Origin: Candidatus Pelethomonas intestinigallinarum | GTDB lineage: Bacteria; Bacillota; Clostridia; Oscillospirales; Oscillospiraceae | Reading direction: 5' to 3' | Assembly (NCBI GenBank): GCA_018712665.1 | Contig: DVGP01000251.1 | Location: forward strand, 1 to 11,799 | DNA: 11,799 nt | In this document: piece after piece, positions 1 through 6,752 of the stretch | Layout: the number at the start of each line of letters is the position of its first letter | Position numbering within the stretch: position 1 is the first letter of the stretch | Made by a program: the position numbers and the translations under genes | The notes under the pieces: generated by a model | Seen by the model: the letters and a program-made list of their open reading frames with translations, nothing else | Database searches by the model: none | What the model was told of the DNA's origin: nothing

Positions 1-611
1 GCCTTGTGGAAGGGCTCGCTGCGCTCGTCTAAAAGCTGCATGGCCCGGTTGATATTCACCAGCAGCTCCGTGCGGCTGTCCCGGCCCAGGCCCATCCGCT
101 GGGCCAGCTCGCTGGCGAAGGAGACGTAGAAAACGCTGTTGTCCAGGATTTTCTCCGTCTTGTCGTAGTCGATGACCCGGACAGGGCAGAGCCGGGCGGC
201 GGCGTTGAGGAAGTCGGCGAAGCGGCGGCGGTCGTCCACCACCAGGCCCATCTTGAATTCCTGGAAGCCGCTGCTGTCGGCCTGGGAGCTGAGGTAGGAG
301 ATGTTGAAGTCGTACTGTTGGATCAGCTCCAGCGCCGCCGTCACCGCCCCGGGCACGTCCCGGAGCCGGAAGGCCACCAGCAGCACGGCGGCCTCCGGCT
401 GGCCCCGGAGATAGCCGATCTCCTCCAGGCGCTCCACCGCCCGGGCCAGGGCATCCTCCTCCCCCTCCGCCTCGATGAAGAGGGTGTGGACGTCGATGGC
501 CCGGTTGTAGCTGACCCGGGTGATGTTCAGGCCCAGCTGGGCCATGGCCCGGCTGGCCTGGAGGAAGGCCCCCACGTGGTCGGGCATGGTGGTGATGAAG
601 GTCTGTCTCAT
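1..611 (-). CDS. ACT-domain protein, C-terminal part missing (cut by window edge)
   Basis: The first 203 codons are present; the gene runs off the left edge with no stop. The start ATG (611-609) is preceded by TAAGGAG with 6-nt spacing. The protein begins MRQTFITTMPDHVGAF and shows two successive ACT-like modules, about residues 3-70 and 76-145. Each opens with a strand followed by a 'PDHVGAFLQAS' or 'RDVPGAVTAALELI' turn-helix, the usual ACT signature. ACT domains bind small ligands, often amino acids, and regulate an attached or partner protein; no ligand can be named here. Residues 145-203 are helical and may link to a further domain outside the window; a fusion to a metallo-beta-lactamase-fold domain is only a weak recollection of similar gut Clostridia proteins. 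It has its own promoter at 641-669. The family call is fairly sure, the function is not. Confidence 0.75.
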   Translation of the reverse strand, partial: MRQTFITTMPDHVGAFLQASRAMAQLGLNITRVSYNRAIDVHTLFIEAEGEEDALARAVERLEEIGYLRGQPEAAVLLVAFRLRDVPGAVTAALELIQQYDFNISYLSSQADSSGFQEFKMGLVVDDRRRFADFLNAAARLCPVRVIDYDKTEKILDNSVFYVSFASELAQRMGLGRDSRTELLVNINRAMQLLDERSEPFHK

Positions 612-640
612 GTGTCGCTCCTTATCGTGTCTTCCCTGGT

Positions 641-669
641 ATCATACCACGGCGGGGTCGGAATGAAAA
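641..669 (-). promoter_or_regulatory. Promoter of the ACT-domain gene
   Basis: On the minus strand a -35 TTTTCA (664-669) and a -10 TATGAT (641-646) are separated by 17 bp. The -10 is preceded by TGG, an extended -10. The -10 lies inside a dyad, TGGTAT-C-ATACCA (plus strand 637-649). The -35 is weak (4 of 6 consensus), so the extended -10 probably does most of the work. The start codon is about 30 bp downstream. Confidence 0.55.
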
Positions 670-678
670 GGTCTGCGT

Positions 679-712
679 AAAAAATCACCCCGCCGCATGA
701 AGCGGCGGGGTG
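679..712 (-). terminator. Intrinsic terminator of the gltX/SpoIIM-family transcript
   Basis: A perfect 11-bp stem (686-696 with 702-712, loop ATGAA) is followed on the minus strand by A and then six T (684-679). This is a classic rho-independent terminator for minus-strand transcripts arriving from gltX and the SpoIIM-family gene. An identical hairpin lies at 911-937, closer to the gene, but without a T-tract after it. Confidence 0.8.
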
Positions 713-939
713 TCAGCGTGTCAAAAAAGCCTCGCAGAGTTCGCGCGCAGCCGGAGGCGGCGGAAGTAAATCAAATCGTTTTTCCGGCGGCGTGTACGTC
801 GGAAAAACACTTTGCGCGGAGCGAGCGTCGCAGGACCCGTCAGGAGCCGAGGCGCAAGCGCAGCGAATCCCCTTTGGCGGAAAAGGCGTTAGCCTTTTTC
901 GACAGTCTCTCACCCCGCCGCATGAAGCGGCGGGGTGTC
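685..939. mobile_element. MITE-like repeat element between two copies of a terminator hairpin
   Basis: This fills the gene-free stretch 612-944. Positions 685-714 and 910-939 are an exact 30-bp direct repeat, each copy containing the 11-bp-stem terminator hairpin. Between them, 719-732 and 891-904 are 14-bp terminal inverted repeats with 12 of 14 identities, consensus TGTCRAAAAAGSCT, bounding 186 bp. Inside are a 12-bp stem with one G-T pair (778-789 with 797-808) and a 7-bp stem at the right end (881-887 with 892-898, loop GTTA). No credible gene lies inside; a 66-codon frame crosses the element but has no ribosome binding site. It looks like a non-autonomous element or structured intergenic repeat that entered or duplicated the terminator. 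No transposase is present, so mobility is inferred. Confidence 0.55.
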
Positions 940-944
940 TGATC

Positions 945-1559
945 CTACATAAAAAACGAGGCGATGACCGGGGTAATATAGCTCTCGATAAAGGCAGCGG
1001 CGGCGGTCAGGGGGGCGATGACCATCACCAGCACCCGGAGCAGGTCCGTCAAAAGCTCCACGGCCGGGATCTTCTTGGGGCTGTTGGTGACCAGCCGGCC
1101 GATGTTCCGGCACAGGTACACGCCGCAGGCGGCGGCCAGCACCAGGGCGGCCAGCTCAAAGATCCCGTGGGGCAGCAGCGCCGCCAGGTACAGGGACAGG
1201 GGCAGGCCGGCGAAGTGGTAGTAGGCCGCCATCAGCCCGATGAGGAAACCGTTGCTGACCAGGGTCAGCACGGGCAGGTAGATGAAGGGGAGGAATCCGT
1301 AGCAGATGGTCACCAGCATGGCCCGCCAGTTGTTCAGCAGCAGGGCGAAGGGGGACAAGTTCCCCGCCTCGTCCACGACCCCGGCCTCCAGGACCATCTC
1401 CATAAAGGCCTCCATGACCTGGGTCACCACCTCCGGGGCCAGCGCCCCCGCCACCGCCCCCAGGGCGATGGCGGCGACCATGCCAATGGCGCAGCCCATG
1501 GCGGTGTGGCGCAGGTCCTCCTCCAGGAACCGGCCCAGCTGGGACAGATGCTCCCTCAT
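945..1559 (-). CDS. SpoIIM-family (DUF95) integral membrane protein
   Basis: This 204-residue protein (B. subtilis SpoIIM is about 214) has hydrophobic segments at about 20-41, 80-100, 103-115, 122-150 and 174-202, fitting the five-helix SpoIIM topology. Family hallmarks are visible: NNWRA at 76-80, a long conserved hydrophobic run to SNGFLIG (102-108), and LLPHGIFEL (128-136) with the conserved H131 and E135. In Bacillus SpoIIM belongs, with SpoIID and SpoIIP, to the septal peptidoglycan-remodelling complex during engulfment. The family also has non-sporulation members, so the exact role is open. The start ATG overlaps the gltX stop in ATGA, implying translational coupling. The frame stays open further upstream, but that part is the out-of-frame shadow of gltX. 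Transcription probably comes from the gltX promoter and ends at 679-712. Confidence 0.85.
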   Translation of the reverse strand: MREHLSQLGRFLEEDLRHTAMGCAIGMVAAIALGAVAGALAPEVVTQVMEAFMEMVLEAGVVDEAGNLSPFALLLNNWRAMLVTICYGFLPFIYLPVLTLVSNGFLIGLMAAYYHFAGLPLSLYLAALLPHGIFELAALVLAAACGVYLCRNIGRLVTNSPKKIPAVELLTDLLRVLVMVIAPLTAAAAFIESYITPVIASFFM

Positions 1560-3043
1560 GAGAGCTTCTCCAGCCCCAGCCGCAGGCGGCGCAGGCACTC
1601 CTCCCGGCCCAGGATGGCGCAGATCTCCACCGCTCCGCCGGGGGTCACCTGCTGGCCCGCAGCGGCGATGCGCACGGGCCACATGAGGGTGGCGTTCTTC
1701 GTCCCCAGGCGCTCCGCCAGGGCGATGAGGCAGTCGTGGACGGACGCCTGGTCCCACTGGGGCAGGGCCCCCAGGGCCTCGATGGCGGCGGAGAGCATGG
1801 TCCGGGCCACCTCCTCGTTGGTCTTGGCCTTCTTGTTGGTGAACAGGTCCTTCTCATAGGCCGGCAGGGTCTGGAAGAAGGCCACCTTCTCCGGGATGTC
1901 CGTCAGGCGCTCGCACCGGGCCTGGAGGAGGGCGGCGATGGCAGCGGTATCCAGCGCCGGGTCCGTGACGGTCCGGCGGATATAGGGCTCCGCCACCTGG
2001 GCGAACCGCTCCGGCGTCATGGCCCGGAGGTAGAGGGCATTGAAGTGGGTGAGCTTCTCGATGTCGAAGATGGCGGGGGACTTGGAGATGCCGGCGATGT
2101 CGAAGATCTCCGAGAGCTCCTCCAGGGAGAACACCTCCCGCTCCGCCTGGTCCCCCCGGGGGCTCCAGCCCAGGAGGGCCACGTAGTTCAGGATGGCATC
2201 GGTGAGGTAGCCCTGGGCGCGGAGATCCTCATAGGAGGGGTCCCCGTGGCGCTTGCTCATCTTGTTGTGCTGGTCCCGCATCACCGGGGAGCAGTGGACG
2301 TAGGTGGGCACCTCCCAGCCGAAGCCCTGGTAGAGCAGATCGTACTTGGGGGCGGAGGAGAGGTACTCGCTGCCCCGGACCACATGGGTGATGCCCATGA
2401 GGTGGTCGTCCACCACGTTGGCGAAGTTGTAGGTGGGCAGGCCGTCCCGCTTGATGAGGACCTGGTCGTCCAGGGTGCTGTTCTCCACGGTGATGTCCCC
2501 GAAGATGGCGTCGTGGAAGGTGGTGGTCCCCCCCTCGGGGATCCGCTGGCGGATGACGTAGGGCTCCCCGGCGTCCACCCGAGCCTGGGCCTGGGCGGGG
2601 TCCATGTCCCGGCAGGGGTCGGCGGCCCGGTCGAACTGGCCGCTCTCCTCCTCGCTCTCCGTCTTCTCGCAGAAGCAGTAGTAGGCGTGGCCCCGCTCCA
2701 CCAGCAGCCGAGCATACCTGCCGTAGGTGTCCCGGCGCTCAGACTGGATATAGGGGGCCACGGGGCCGCCCACGTCCGGGCCCTCGTCGTGGGTCAGGCC
2801 GCACTCCGCCATGGTGCGGTAGATGACGTCGGTGGCGCCCTCCACCAGGCGGCCCTGGTCGGTGTCCTCGATGCGGAGGATGAAGGTGCCGCCGGCGTGG
2901 CGGGCGATGAGCCAGGTGTACAGGGCGGTGCGCAGGTTCCCCACGTGCATGTAGCCGGTGGGAGAGGGCGCGAAGCGGGTGCGGACCTTCCCGTGGGGGA
3001 TTTTGGCCTCCATGTCATGGAAGTAGGTCATATCAAGAGACAT
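1556..3043 (-). CDS. gltX: Glutamyl-tRNA synthetase
   Basis: This class I aminoacyl-tRNA synthetase ligates glutamate to tRNA in the cytoplasm; in bacteria lacking glutaminyl-tRNA synthetase it also charges tRNA-Gln before amidation. The 495-residue length is typical. The Rossmann fold starts with RFAPSPTGYMHVGN (23-36, the HIGH-type motif) and the KMSKR loop is at 261-265. A possible zinc knuckle is formed by C123, C125 and C144. Helical tRNA-anticodon-binding domains follow to the end. The chosen ATG (3043) has GGAGGA just upstream. An earlier in-frame ATG at 3085 is rejected because it lies at or before the predicted transcription start. The stop overlaps the start of the SpoIIM-family gene. 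No T-box is seen in the short leader. Confidence 0.97.
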   Translation of the reverse strand: MSLDMTYFHDMEAKIPHGKVRTRFAPSPTGYMHVGNLRTALYTWLIARHAGGTFILRIEDTDQGRLVEGATDVIYRTMAECGLTHDEGPDVGGPVAPYIQSERRDTYGRYARLLVERGHAYYCFCEKTESEEESGQFDRAADPCRDMDPAQAQARVDAGEPYVIRQRIPEGGTTTFHDAIFGDITVENSTLDDQVLIKRDGLPTYNFANVVDDHLMGITHVVRGSEYLSSAPKYDLLYQGFGWEVPTYVHCSPVMRDQHNKMSKRHGDPSYEDLRAQGYLTDAILNYVALLGWSPRGDQAEREVFSLEELSEIFDIAGISKSPAIFDIEKLTHFNALYLRAMTPERFAQVAEPYIRRTVTDPALDTAAIAALLQARCERLTDIPEKVAFFQTLPAYEKDLFTNKKAKTNEEVARTMLSAAIEALGALPQWDQASVHDCLIALAERLGTKNATLMWPVRIAAAGQQVTPGGAVEICAILGREECLRRLRLGLEKLS

Positions 3044-3061
3044 GTTGTTTCCTCCGAAAAA

Positions 3062-3075
3062 GCGGCGGGAGCCGC
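3062..3075 (-). other. Small hairpin with T5 in the gltX leader
   Basis: On the minus strand GCGGC-TCCC-GCCGC forms a 5-bp stem directly followed by TTTTT (3061-3057) and then the gltX ribosome binding site. It resembles a miniature terminator or attenuator, but five pairs are marginal and no competing antiterminator is obvious in the roughly 40-nt leader. Confidence 0.3.
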
Positions 3076-3090
3076 ATGATTTCAAGTTAC

Positions 3091-3119
3091 ATTATATCTG
3101 GTAAAGGGGGATTTGACAA
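3091..3119 (-). promoter_or_regulatory. gltX promoter
   Basis: Minus strand -35 TTGTCA (3114-3119), 17-bp spacer, perfect -10 TATAAT (3091-3096). The predicted start is near 3084, giving a leader of about 40 nt. This is the strongest housekeeping-type promoter on the left side and probably drives gltX and the SpoIIM-family gene together. Confidence 0.85.
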
Positions 3120-3142
3120 GAGGCCGCGCCCTGAAAACGTGG

Positions 3143-3172
3143 AAAAGCAGCCGCCGGGAGGCGGCTGCTTTT
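3143..3172 (-). terminator. Terminator downstream of the alcohol dehydrogenase gene
   Basis: A perfect 13-bp stem (3143-3155 with 3160-3172) has a GGGA loop (TCCC on the minus strand). Both ends of the stem carry four A/T pairs, so the T-run (TTTT) is part of the stem base and the structure could work in both directions. It lies between the dehydrogenase stop and the gltX promoter, as expected for the end of the dehydrogenase transcript. Confidence 0.7.
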
Positions 3173-3177
3173 GAGGT

Positions 3178-3207
3178 TGTCGAAAAGGCTGGCGTCTTTT
3201 CCGCCAA
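3178..3207. repeat. 30-bp partial copy of the end of the 685-939 repeat element
   Basis: Read on the minus strand this block matches 874-904 of the larger element at 27 of 31 aligned positions with one indel. It includes the terminal TGTCGAAAAGGCT sequence (3178-3190) and the hairpin (3183-3189 with 3194-3200), where one G-C pair has become G-T. It begins 2 nt after the dehydrogenase stop and ends 5 nt from the terminator stem at 3172; in the larger element the same end lies 6 nt from its hairpin. It is probably a remnant or solo end of the same repeat family. Confidence 0.55.
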
Positions 3208-3209
3208 GC

Positions 3210-4364
3210 TCATATCCCCCGCTTTTCGCCGCTGACGGCGTCCAGGATGGCGGAGACGTCCGCCACGGTGGGGACCCGGGGGTTGGCGGCGGTACACTTG
3301 TCGGCCAGGGCGGCCTGGATGATGGCGTCCCGGTTGGCCCGGTAGAGATCCATATCCACCCCGGCCTCCCGGAGGGTGGCCGGAATGCGGACTGTCTTGC
3401 TCAGCGTCTCCACCTCCCGGATGAAGTTGCTGGCTCCCAGCAGGGCGGTGTGGGCGGGCAGCAGGTCCAGCACCTTGGCCAGCCGCTGATACTTCCGGGC
3501 GGGCAGGCTGTAGTCGCCGCCCTTGGGGTCCTGCAGCTCGGCGTTATACCGAAGGACGTGGGGCAGGACAATGGCGTTGGCCCGCCCGTGGGGCAGATGG
3601 AGCTTGGCCCCCAGGGCGTGGGCAATTCCGTGGACCAGGCCCAGGCCGGCGGAGTTGAAAGCCAGCCCCGCCATGCAGGAGGCGTTGTGCATCTTCTCCC
3701 GGGCCAGCAGGTTCTTTCCGTCGGCATAGGCCACCGGCAGCCACCGGCACACCAGGGAGACGGCCTTTTCCGCCATGGCGTCGGAGAAGTCGTTGAAGCC
3801 GGTGGAGACATAGGCCTCCACCGCGTGGGTGAGAACGTCCATCCCCGTGTCGGCGGTGATGGCGGCGGGGACGGTGACCACCAGCTCTGGGTCCAGGATG
3901 GCCACCGGGGGCTGGAGGGTCTTGTCGGTGAGGGGGTACTTGACCCCCTTCTCCGGGTCGGTGATGACGGAGTAGTCCGTCACCTCGCTGCCAGTGCCGC
4001 TGGTGGTGGGGATGGCGAAGGCCTCCCGGATCTCCCCCACCCCCGGGGTGTCGGCCGCCACGGCCCGGATCGCCTTGGCCGCGTCGATGGCGCTTCCGCC
4101 GCCCAGGGCGATCATCACATCGGCGCCGCTGGCCAGCAGGGCCTGTACGCCGCTGACCACGTTGGTGATGGGCGGGTCGGGCACCACGTCGGAGTAGACG
4201 GTGACCTGGCAGTCGGTGAGGTAGGATGCGACCCGGTCGGCGACCCCGGAGGTGACCATAAACTTGTCCGTCACCAGAAAGACCCGGCGCCCCTCCACCT
4301 GGCGCAGCCGGGCCAGAGCGCCCTCGCCGAAATAGATCCGTGTGCTGAAGCTGAATTCTTTCAT
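3210..4364 (-). CDS. Iron-containing alcohol dehydrogenase (group III ADH, PduQ/EutG-like)
   Basis: This 384-residue cytoplasmic NAD(P)-dependent dehydrogenase would interconvert an alcohol and its aldehyde or ketone during fermentation. The N-terminal dinucleotide-binding domain carries ALGGGSAIDAAKAI (86-99, the GGGS motif). The C-terminal helical domain holds the metal ligands expected from FucO: D176 and H180 in GMDVLTHAVEAY, H245 in LVHG and H259 in LPHG, all at canonical spacing. The N-terminus (KEFSFSTRIYFGEGAL) resembles propanol/ethanolamine-type enzymes, but the substrate cannot be read from sequence. No microcompartment genes are nearby, so a general fermentative role is more likely than a Pdu/Eut one. 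The ATG at 4364 has AAGGTG upstream; earlier in-frame ATGs overlap the promoter boxes. Its own promoter is at 4417-4445. Confidence 0.93.
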   Translation of the reverse strand: MKEFSFSTRIYFGEGALARLRQVEGRRVFLVTDKFMVTSGVADRVASYLTDCQVTVYSDVVPDPPITNVVSGVQALLASGADVMIALGGGSAIDAAKAIRAVAADTPGVGEIREAFAIPTTSGTGSEVTDYSVITDPEKGVKYPLTDKTLQPPVAILDPELVVTVPAAITADTGMDVLTHAVEAYVSTGFNDFSDAMAEKAVSLVCRWLPVAYADGKNLLAREKMHNASCMAGLAFNSAGLGLVHGIAHALGAKLHLPHGRANAIVLPHVLRYNAELQDPKGGDYSLPARKYQRLAKVLDLLPAHTALLGASNFIREVETLSKTVRIPATLREAGVDMDLYRANRDAIIQAALADKCTAANPRVPTVADVSAILDAVSGEKRGI

Positions 4365-4416
4365 ATGCCGCACCTTGATCTTTCTTCTCTTTTTATCGAG
4401 AGTTTTCTTCCCTTTC

Positions 4417-4445
4417 ATTATAGTGGGCGGGGAGGAGCAGGTCAA
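4417..4445 (-). promoter_or_regulatory. Promoter of the alcohol dehydrogenase gene
   Basis: Minus strand -35 TTGACC (4440-4445), 17-bp spacer, perfect -10 TATAAT (4417-4422). It is divergent from the trpS promoter about 50 bp away. The roughly 45-nt leader is purine-rich, with no strong structure and no clear operator. Confidence 0.85.
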
Positions 4446-4493
4446 GAAAAATCGCCGGCAGACGGAAAATTCGGCCCGGCATGGAACAAGCTG

Positions 4494-4522
4494 TTGCCTT
4501 TAAGGCGGCTTCGTGGTACAAT
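4494..4522 (+). promoter_or_regulatory. Promoter of the trpS operon
   Basis: -35 TTGCCT (4494-4499), 17-bp spacer, -10 TACAAT (4517-4522), preceded by TGG (extended -10). It is followed by a leader of about 70 nt before trpS. The T-box consensus (AGGGTGGNACCGCG type) is absent. Confidence 0.75.
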
Positions 4523-4548
4523 AAGGCAGTTTGGAAAAACCCGGCGGC

Positions 4549-4567
4549 CCGGGGGACAGTCCCCCGG
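4549..4567 (+). other. GC-rich hairpin in the trpS leader
   Basis: CCGGGGG (4549-4555) pairs with CCCCCGG (4561-4567) over an ACAGT loop; A-T closes one more pair. The right arm overlaps a second palindrome, GGCGC-G-GCGCC (4566-4576), so two hairpins compete. There is no T-tract. It may stabilise the mRNA or modulate translation; no known regulatory RNA class is recognised. Confidence 0.35.
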
Positions 4568-4600
4568 CGCGGCGCCGATCAAAAGGAGCGGTTAAACCTT

Positions 4601-5605
4601 ATGGACGAGAAAAAAGTTATGCTCTCCGGCATCCAACCCAGCGGAGATCTGACCCTCGGCTCTTACCTGGGGGCCATCAAAAACTGGGGGGCCCGGGCCG
4701 AGGAGTTCGACTGCTACTATTTTATGGCGGACATGCACTCCATCACCGTGCGGCAGGACCCCGCCGCCCTGCGCCGCCGGACCCTGGAGCAGCTGGCCCA
4801 GTATATCGCCTGCGGCCTGGACCCGGAGCGCAACACCCTGTTCATCCAGTCCCATGTCCACCAGCACGCGGAGCTGGGCTGGGTGCTCAACTGCTACACC
4901 ATGTTTGGCGAGCTCTCCCGCATGACCCAGTTCAAGGATAAGTCCGCCAAAAATAAAGACAATATCAACGGCGGCCTGTTCACCTACCCCGCCCTGATGG
5001 CGGCGGACATCCTCCTCTACCAGCCGGACTACGTCCCCGTGGGGGAGGACCAGAAGCAGCACTGCGAGCTCACCCGGGACGTGGCCCAGCGGTTCAACCA
5101 CATCTACGGCGACGTGTTCAAGATCCCCGAGCCCTACATTCCCAAGGTGGGGGCCCGGATCATGAGCCTGAGCGACCCCGCCTCCAAGATGTCCAAGTCG
5201 GACAAGGACCCCAACGGCTCCGTCTACCTGATGGAGAAGCCGGAGGACATCCAGCGGAAGTTCAAGCGGGCGGTCACCGACAGCGACACGGAGCGCTGCG
5301 TCCGCTACGACCCGGCGAACAAGCCCGGGGTGGCCAACCTGATGACCATTTACGCCGCCGTCACCGGCAGGACCATGGAGGAGATCGAGCGGGAGTTCGA
5401 CGGCCAGGGCTACGGGGTATTCAAGCCCGCCGTGGGCGAGGCCGTGGTGGAGACCCTCCGGCCCATCCGGGAGGAGGCCCAGCGGATCCTGAAGGACAAG
5501 GCCTACCTGGAGAGCGTCTACCGCGCCGGCGCGGAGAAGGCATCCAGGGTAGCGGAGCGCACCCTGCGGAAGGTCTACAAAAAAGTGGGCTTCGTGGCCA
5601 GATAA
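4601..5605 (+). CDS. trpS: Tryptophanyl-tRNA synthetase
   Basis: This class I synthetase charges tRNA-Trp in the cytoplasm. The 334-residue length is standard. The HIGH-type signature PSGDLTLGSYLGA is at 13-25, the TrpRS motif AADILLYQPDYVPVGEDQKQH at 134-154, and KMSKS at 196-200. AAAGGAG (4582-4588) is 12 nt from the ATG, somewhat far but the only candidate. An in-frame ATG at 4481 is rejected because it lies upstream of the -35 box. It is the first gene of a transcript that continues, after a 16-nt gap, into the TagO-like transferase, pairing a housekeeping synthetase with wall-polymer genes. Confidence 0.97.
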   Translation: MDEKKVMLSGIQPSGDLTLGSYLGAIKNWGARAEEFDCYYFMADMHSITVRQDPAALRRRTLEQLAQYIACGLDPERNTLFIQSHVHQHAELGWVLNCYTMFGELSRMTQFKDKSAKNKDNINGGLFTYPALMAADILLYQPDYVPVGEDQKQHCELTRDVAQRFNHIYGDVFKIPEPYIPKVGARIMSLSDPASKMSKSDKDPNGSVYLMEKPEDIQRKFKRAVTDSDTERCVRYDPANKPGVANLMTIYAAVTGRTMEEIEREFDGQGYGVFKPAVGEAVVETLRPIREEAQRILKDKAYLESVYRAGAEKASRVAERTLRKVYKKVGFVAR

Positions 5606-5621
5606 GCGGAGGCGAGTAAAC

Positions 5622-6749
5622 GTGATCGCGCGAGAAGAAATTTTACCTGTGATTTTCGCTCTGGGCGTGGCGATGCTGGTGAGCTTTGTGGCGACGCCCC
5701 TGGTCAAGCGCCTGGCCTATAAAATCGGCGCGGTGGACGTGCCCAAGGACAACCGGCGGATGCACGACCACCCCATCCCCCGGCTGGGCGGCCTGGCCAT
5801 CTTCATCGGCTGCGTAGTCAGCATCCTGGCCTTTGCCGAGATCGACATGAACCTGCGGGGCATCCTCCTGGGCAGCTGCCTGGTGGTGGCCGTCGGCGTT
5901 GTGGACGACTCCCATCCCCTGGGGGCCGGGGTGAAATTCATCCTCCAGATCATGGCGGCCCTCATCGCCGTGGGTCACGGGGTGGTCATCGAGACCATCG
6001 CCAACCCCTTCCCCTGGGGCGGGACCTACTGGAGCTTCGGCATCTGGGCCGTGCCCATCACGGTCATCTGGATCGTGGCCGTCACCAACTCGGTGAACCT
6101 CATTGACGGCCTGGACGGTCTGGCCGACGGGGTGAGCACCATTGGAGCCTTTACCATGCTGGTCATCGCCCTGCTCATGGGGGACCTGGAGATCGCCGTC
6201 ATTACCGCCGCCCTGGTGGGCGCCTGCGTGGGCTTCCTGCCCTTCAACCGCAACCCCGCCAAGATCTTCATGGGGGACACCGGCTCCACCTTCCTGGGCT
6301 TTATGCTGGGGACCGTGTCGGTCATCGGGCTGTTCAAGCTCTACGCCATGATCTCCTTCATCGTACCCTTTATCATCCTGGGCTTTCCCATCTTCGACAC
6401 CGTCTCCGCCTTCACCCGCCGCATCCTCAAGGGGCAGAATCCCATGAAGGCGGACCGCAGCCACACCCACCACAAGCTCATCGACATGGGCATGAACCAG
6501 AAGCAGGCGGTGGCCACGCTGTACATGGTGGCCGGCGTGCTGGGGCTGTGCGCGGTGATGATCGTGTCCAGCGGCTATGTCAAGGTGATCCTCTCCGTGG
6601 CGGCCCTCATCGCCACCGCCTGTACCGCCGCCCGCATCGCGCGCTACCCCCACAACCACCACCCCGCCGAAGGAGCCAAGCCCAATGCCGGCGGCGGAGA
6701 GAAAACGGACGGTACGCCGCCGGAGGCCCCCGGCGAAGGAAAGGAGTAG
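5622..6749 (+). CDS. tagO: TagO/WecA-type undecaprenyl-phosphate GlcNAc-1-phosphate transferase (MraY family)
   Basis: This polytopic membrane enzyme moves GlcNAc-1-P from UDP-GlcNAc to undecaprenyl phosphate, the first step of teichoic acid or other wall-polymer assembly on the cytoplasmic face. Its 375 residues contain about ten hydrophobic helices and the family motifs: VVDD (93-96, Mg-binding aspartates), NSVNLIDGLDGLADG (156-170), FNRNPAKIFMGDTGS (208-222, with D219) and the HTHH loop at 281-284. HxHH in this position marks the WecA/TagO branch rather than MraY. The start is GTG with GCGGAGGCG 7 nt upstream. The last 35 residues are a hydrophilic tail rich in G, E and P. It sits between trpS (16-nt gap) and the 2-epimerase (3-nt gap), so the two sugar genes are surely co-expressed. 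Confidence 0.92.
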   Translation: MIAREEILPVIFALGVAMLVSFVATPLVKRLAYKIGAVDVPKDNRRMHDHPIPRLGGLAIFIGCVVSILAFAEIDMNLRGILLGSCLVVAVGVVDDSHPLGAGVKFILQIMAALIAVGHGVVIETIANPFPWGGTYWSFGIWAVPITVIWIVAVTNSVNLIDGLDGLADGVSTIGAFTMLVIALLMGDLEIAVITAALVGACVGFLPFNRNPAKIFMGDTGSTFLGFMLGTVSVIGLFKLYAMISFIVPFIILGFPIFDTVSAFTRRILKGQNPMKADRSHTHHKLIDMGMNQKQAVATLYMVAGVLGLCAVMIVSSGYVKVILSVAALIATACTAARIARYPHNHHPAEGAKPNAGGGEKTDGTPPEAPGEGKE

Positions 6750-6752
6750 GCC

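Noticed and set aside
713..913. 66-codon minus-strand frame inside the repeat element
   Set aside because: It reads through the inverted repeats and hairpins, lacks a ribosome binding site, and its start overlaps the hairpin copy. Such frames travel with repeats and are often miscalled as hypothetical proteins.
612..944. CRISPR array, suggested by the repeated 30-bp unit
   Set aside because: There are only two repeats separated by 195 bp; the repeats are terminator hairpins and no cas gene is present.
1560..1757. Extension of the SpoIIM-family frame upstream of its ATG
   Set aside because: This part is gltX read in another frame; the true family N-terminus starts at the ATGA overlap.
1736..3079. 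447-codon plus-strand frame over gltX
   Set aside because: Antisense shadow of gltX; repetitive G/V/L/H composition, no domain and no ribosome binding site.
3044..3085. Earlier in-frame ATG for gltX
   Set aside because: It lies at or before the predicted transcription start and has no SD; ATG 3043 has a good SD.
4365..4445. Earlier in-frame ATGs for the alcohol dehydrogenase
   Set aside because: They overlap the promoter -35 and -10 boxes of the gene itself.
3171..4595. 474-codon plus-strand frame over the alcohol dehydrogenase gene
   Set aside because: Antisense shadow; it crosses the terminator, both divergent promoters and the trpS leader, so it cannot be a real gene.
4481..4600. Earlier in-frame ATG for trpS
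   Set aside because: It lies upstream of the -35 and -10 boxes, and TrpRS proteins begin close to the PSG motif.
4523..4600. T-box riboswitch in front of trpS
   Set aside because: The leader is only about 70 nt and lacks the conserved T-box bulge and specifier-loop sequences; only GC-rich hairpins are present.
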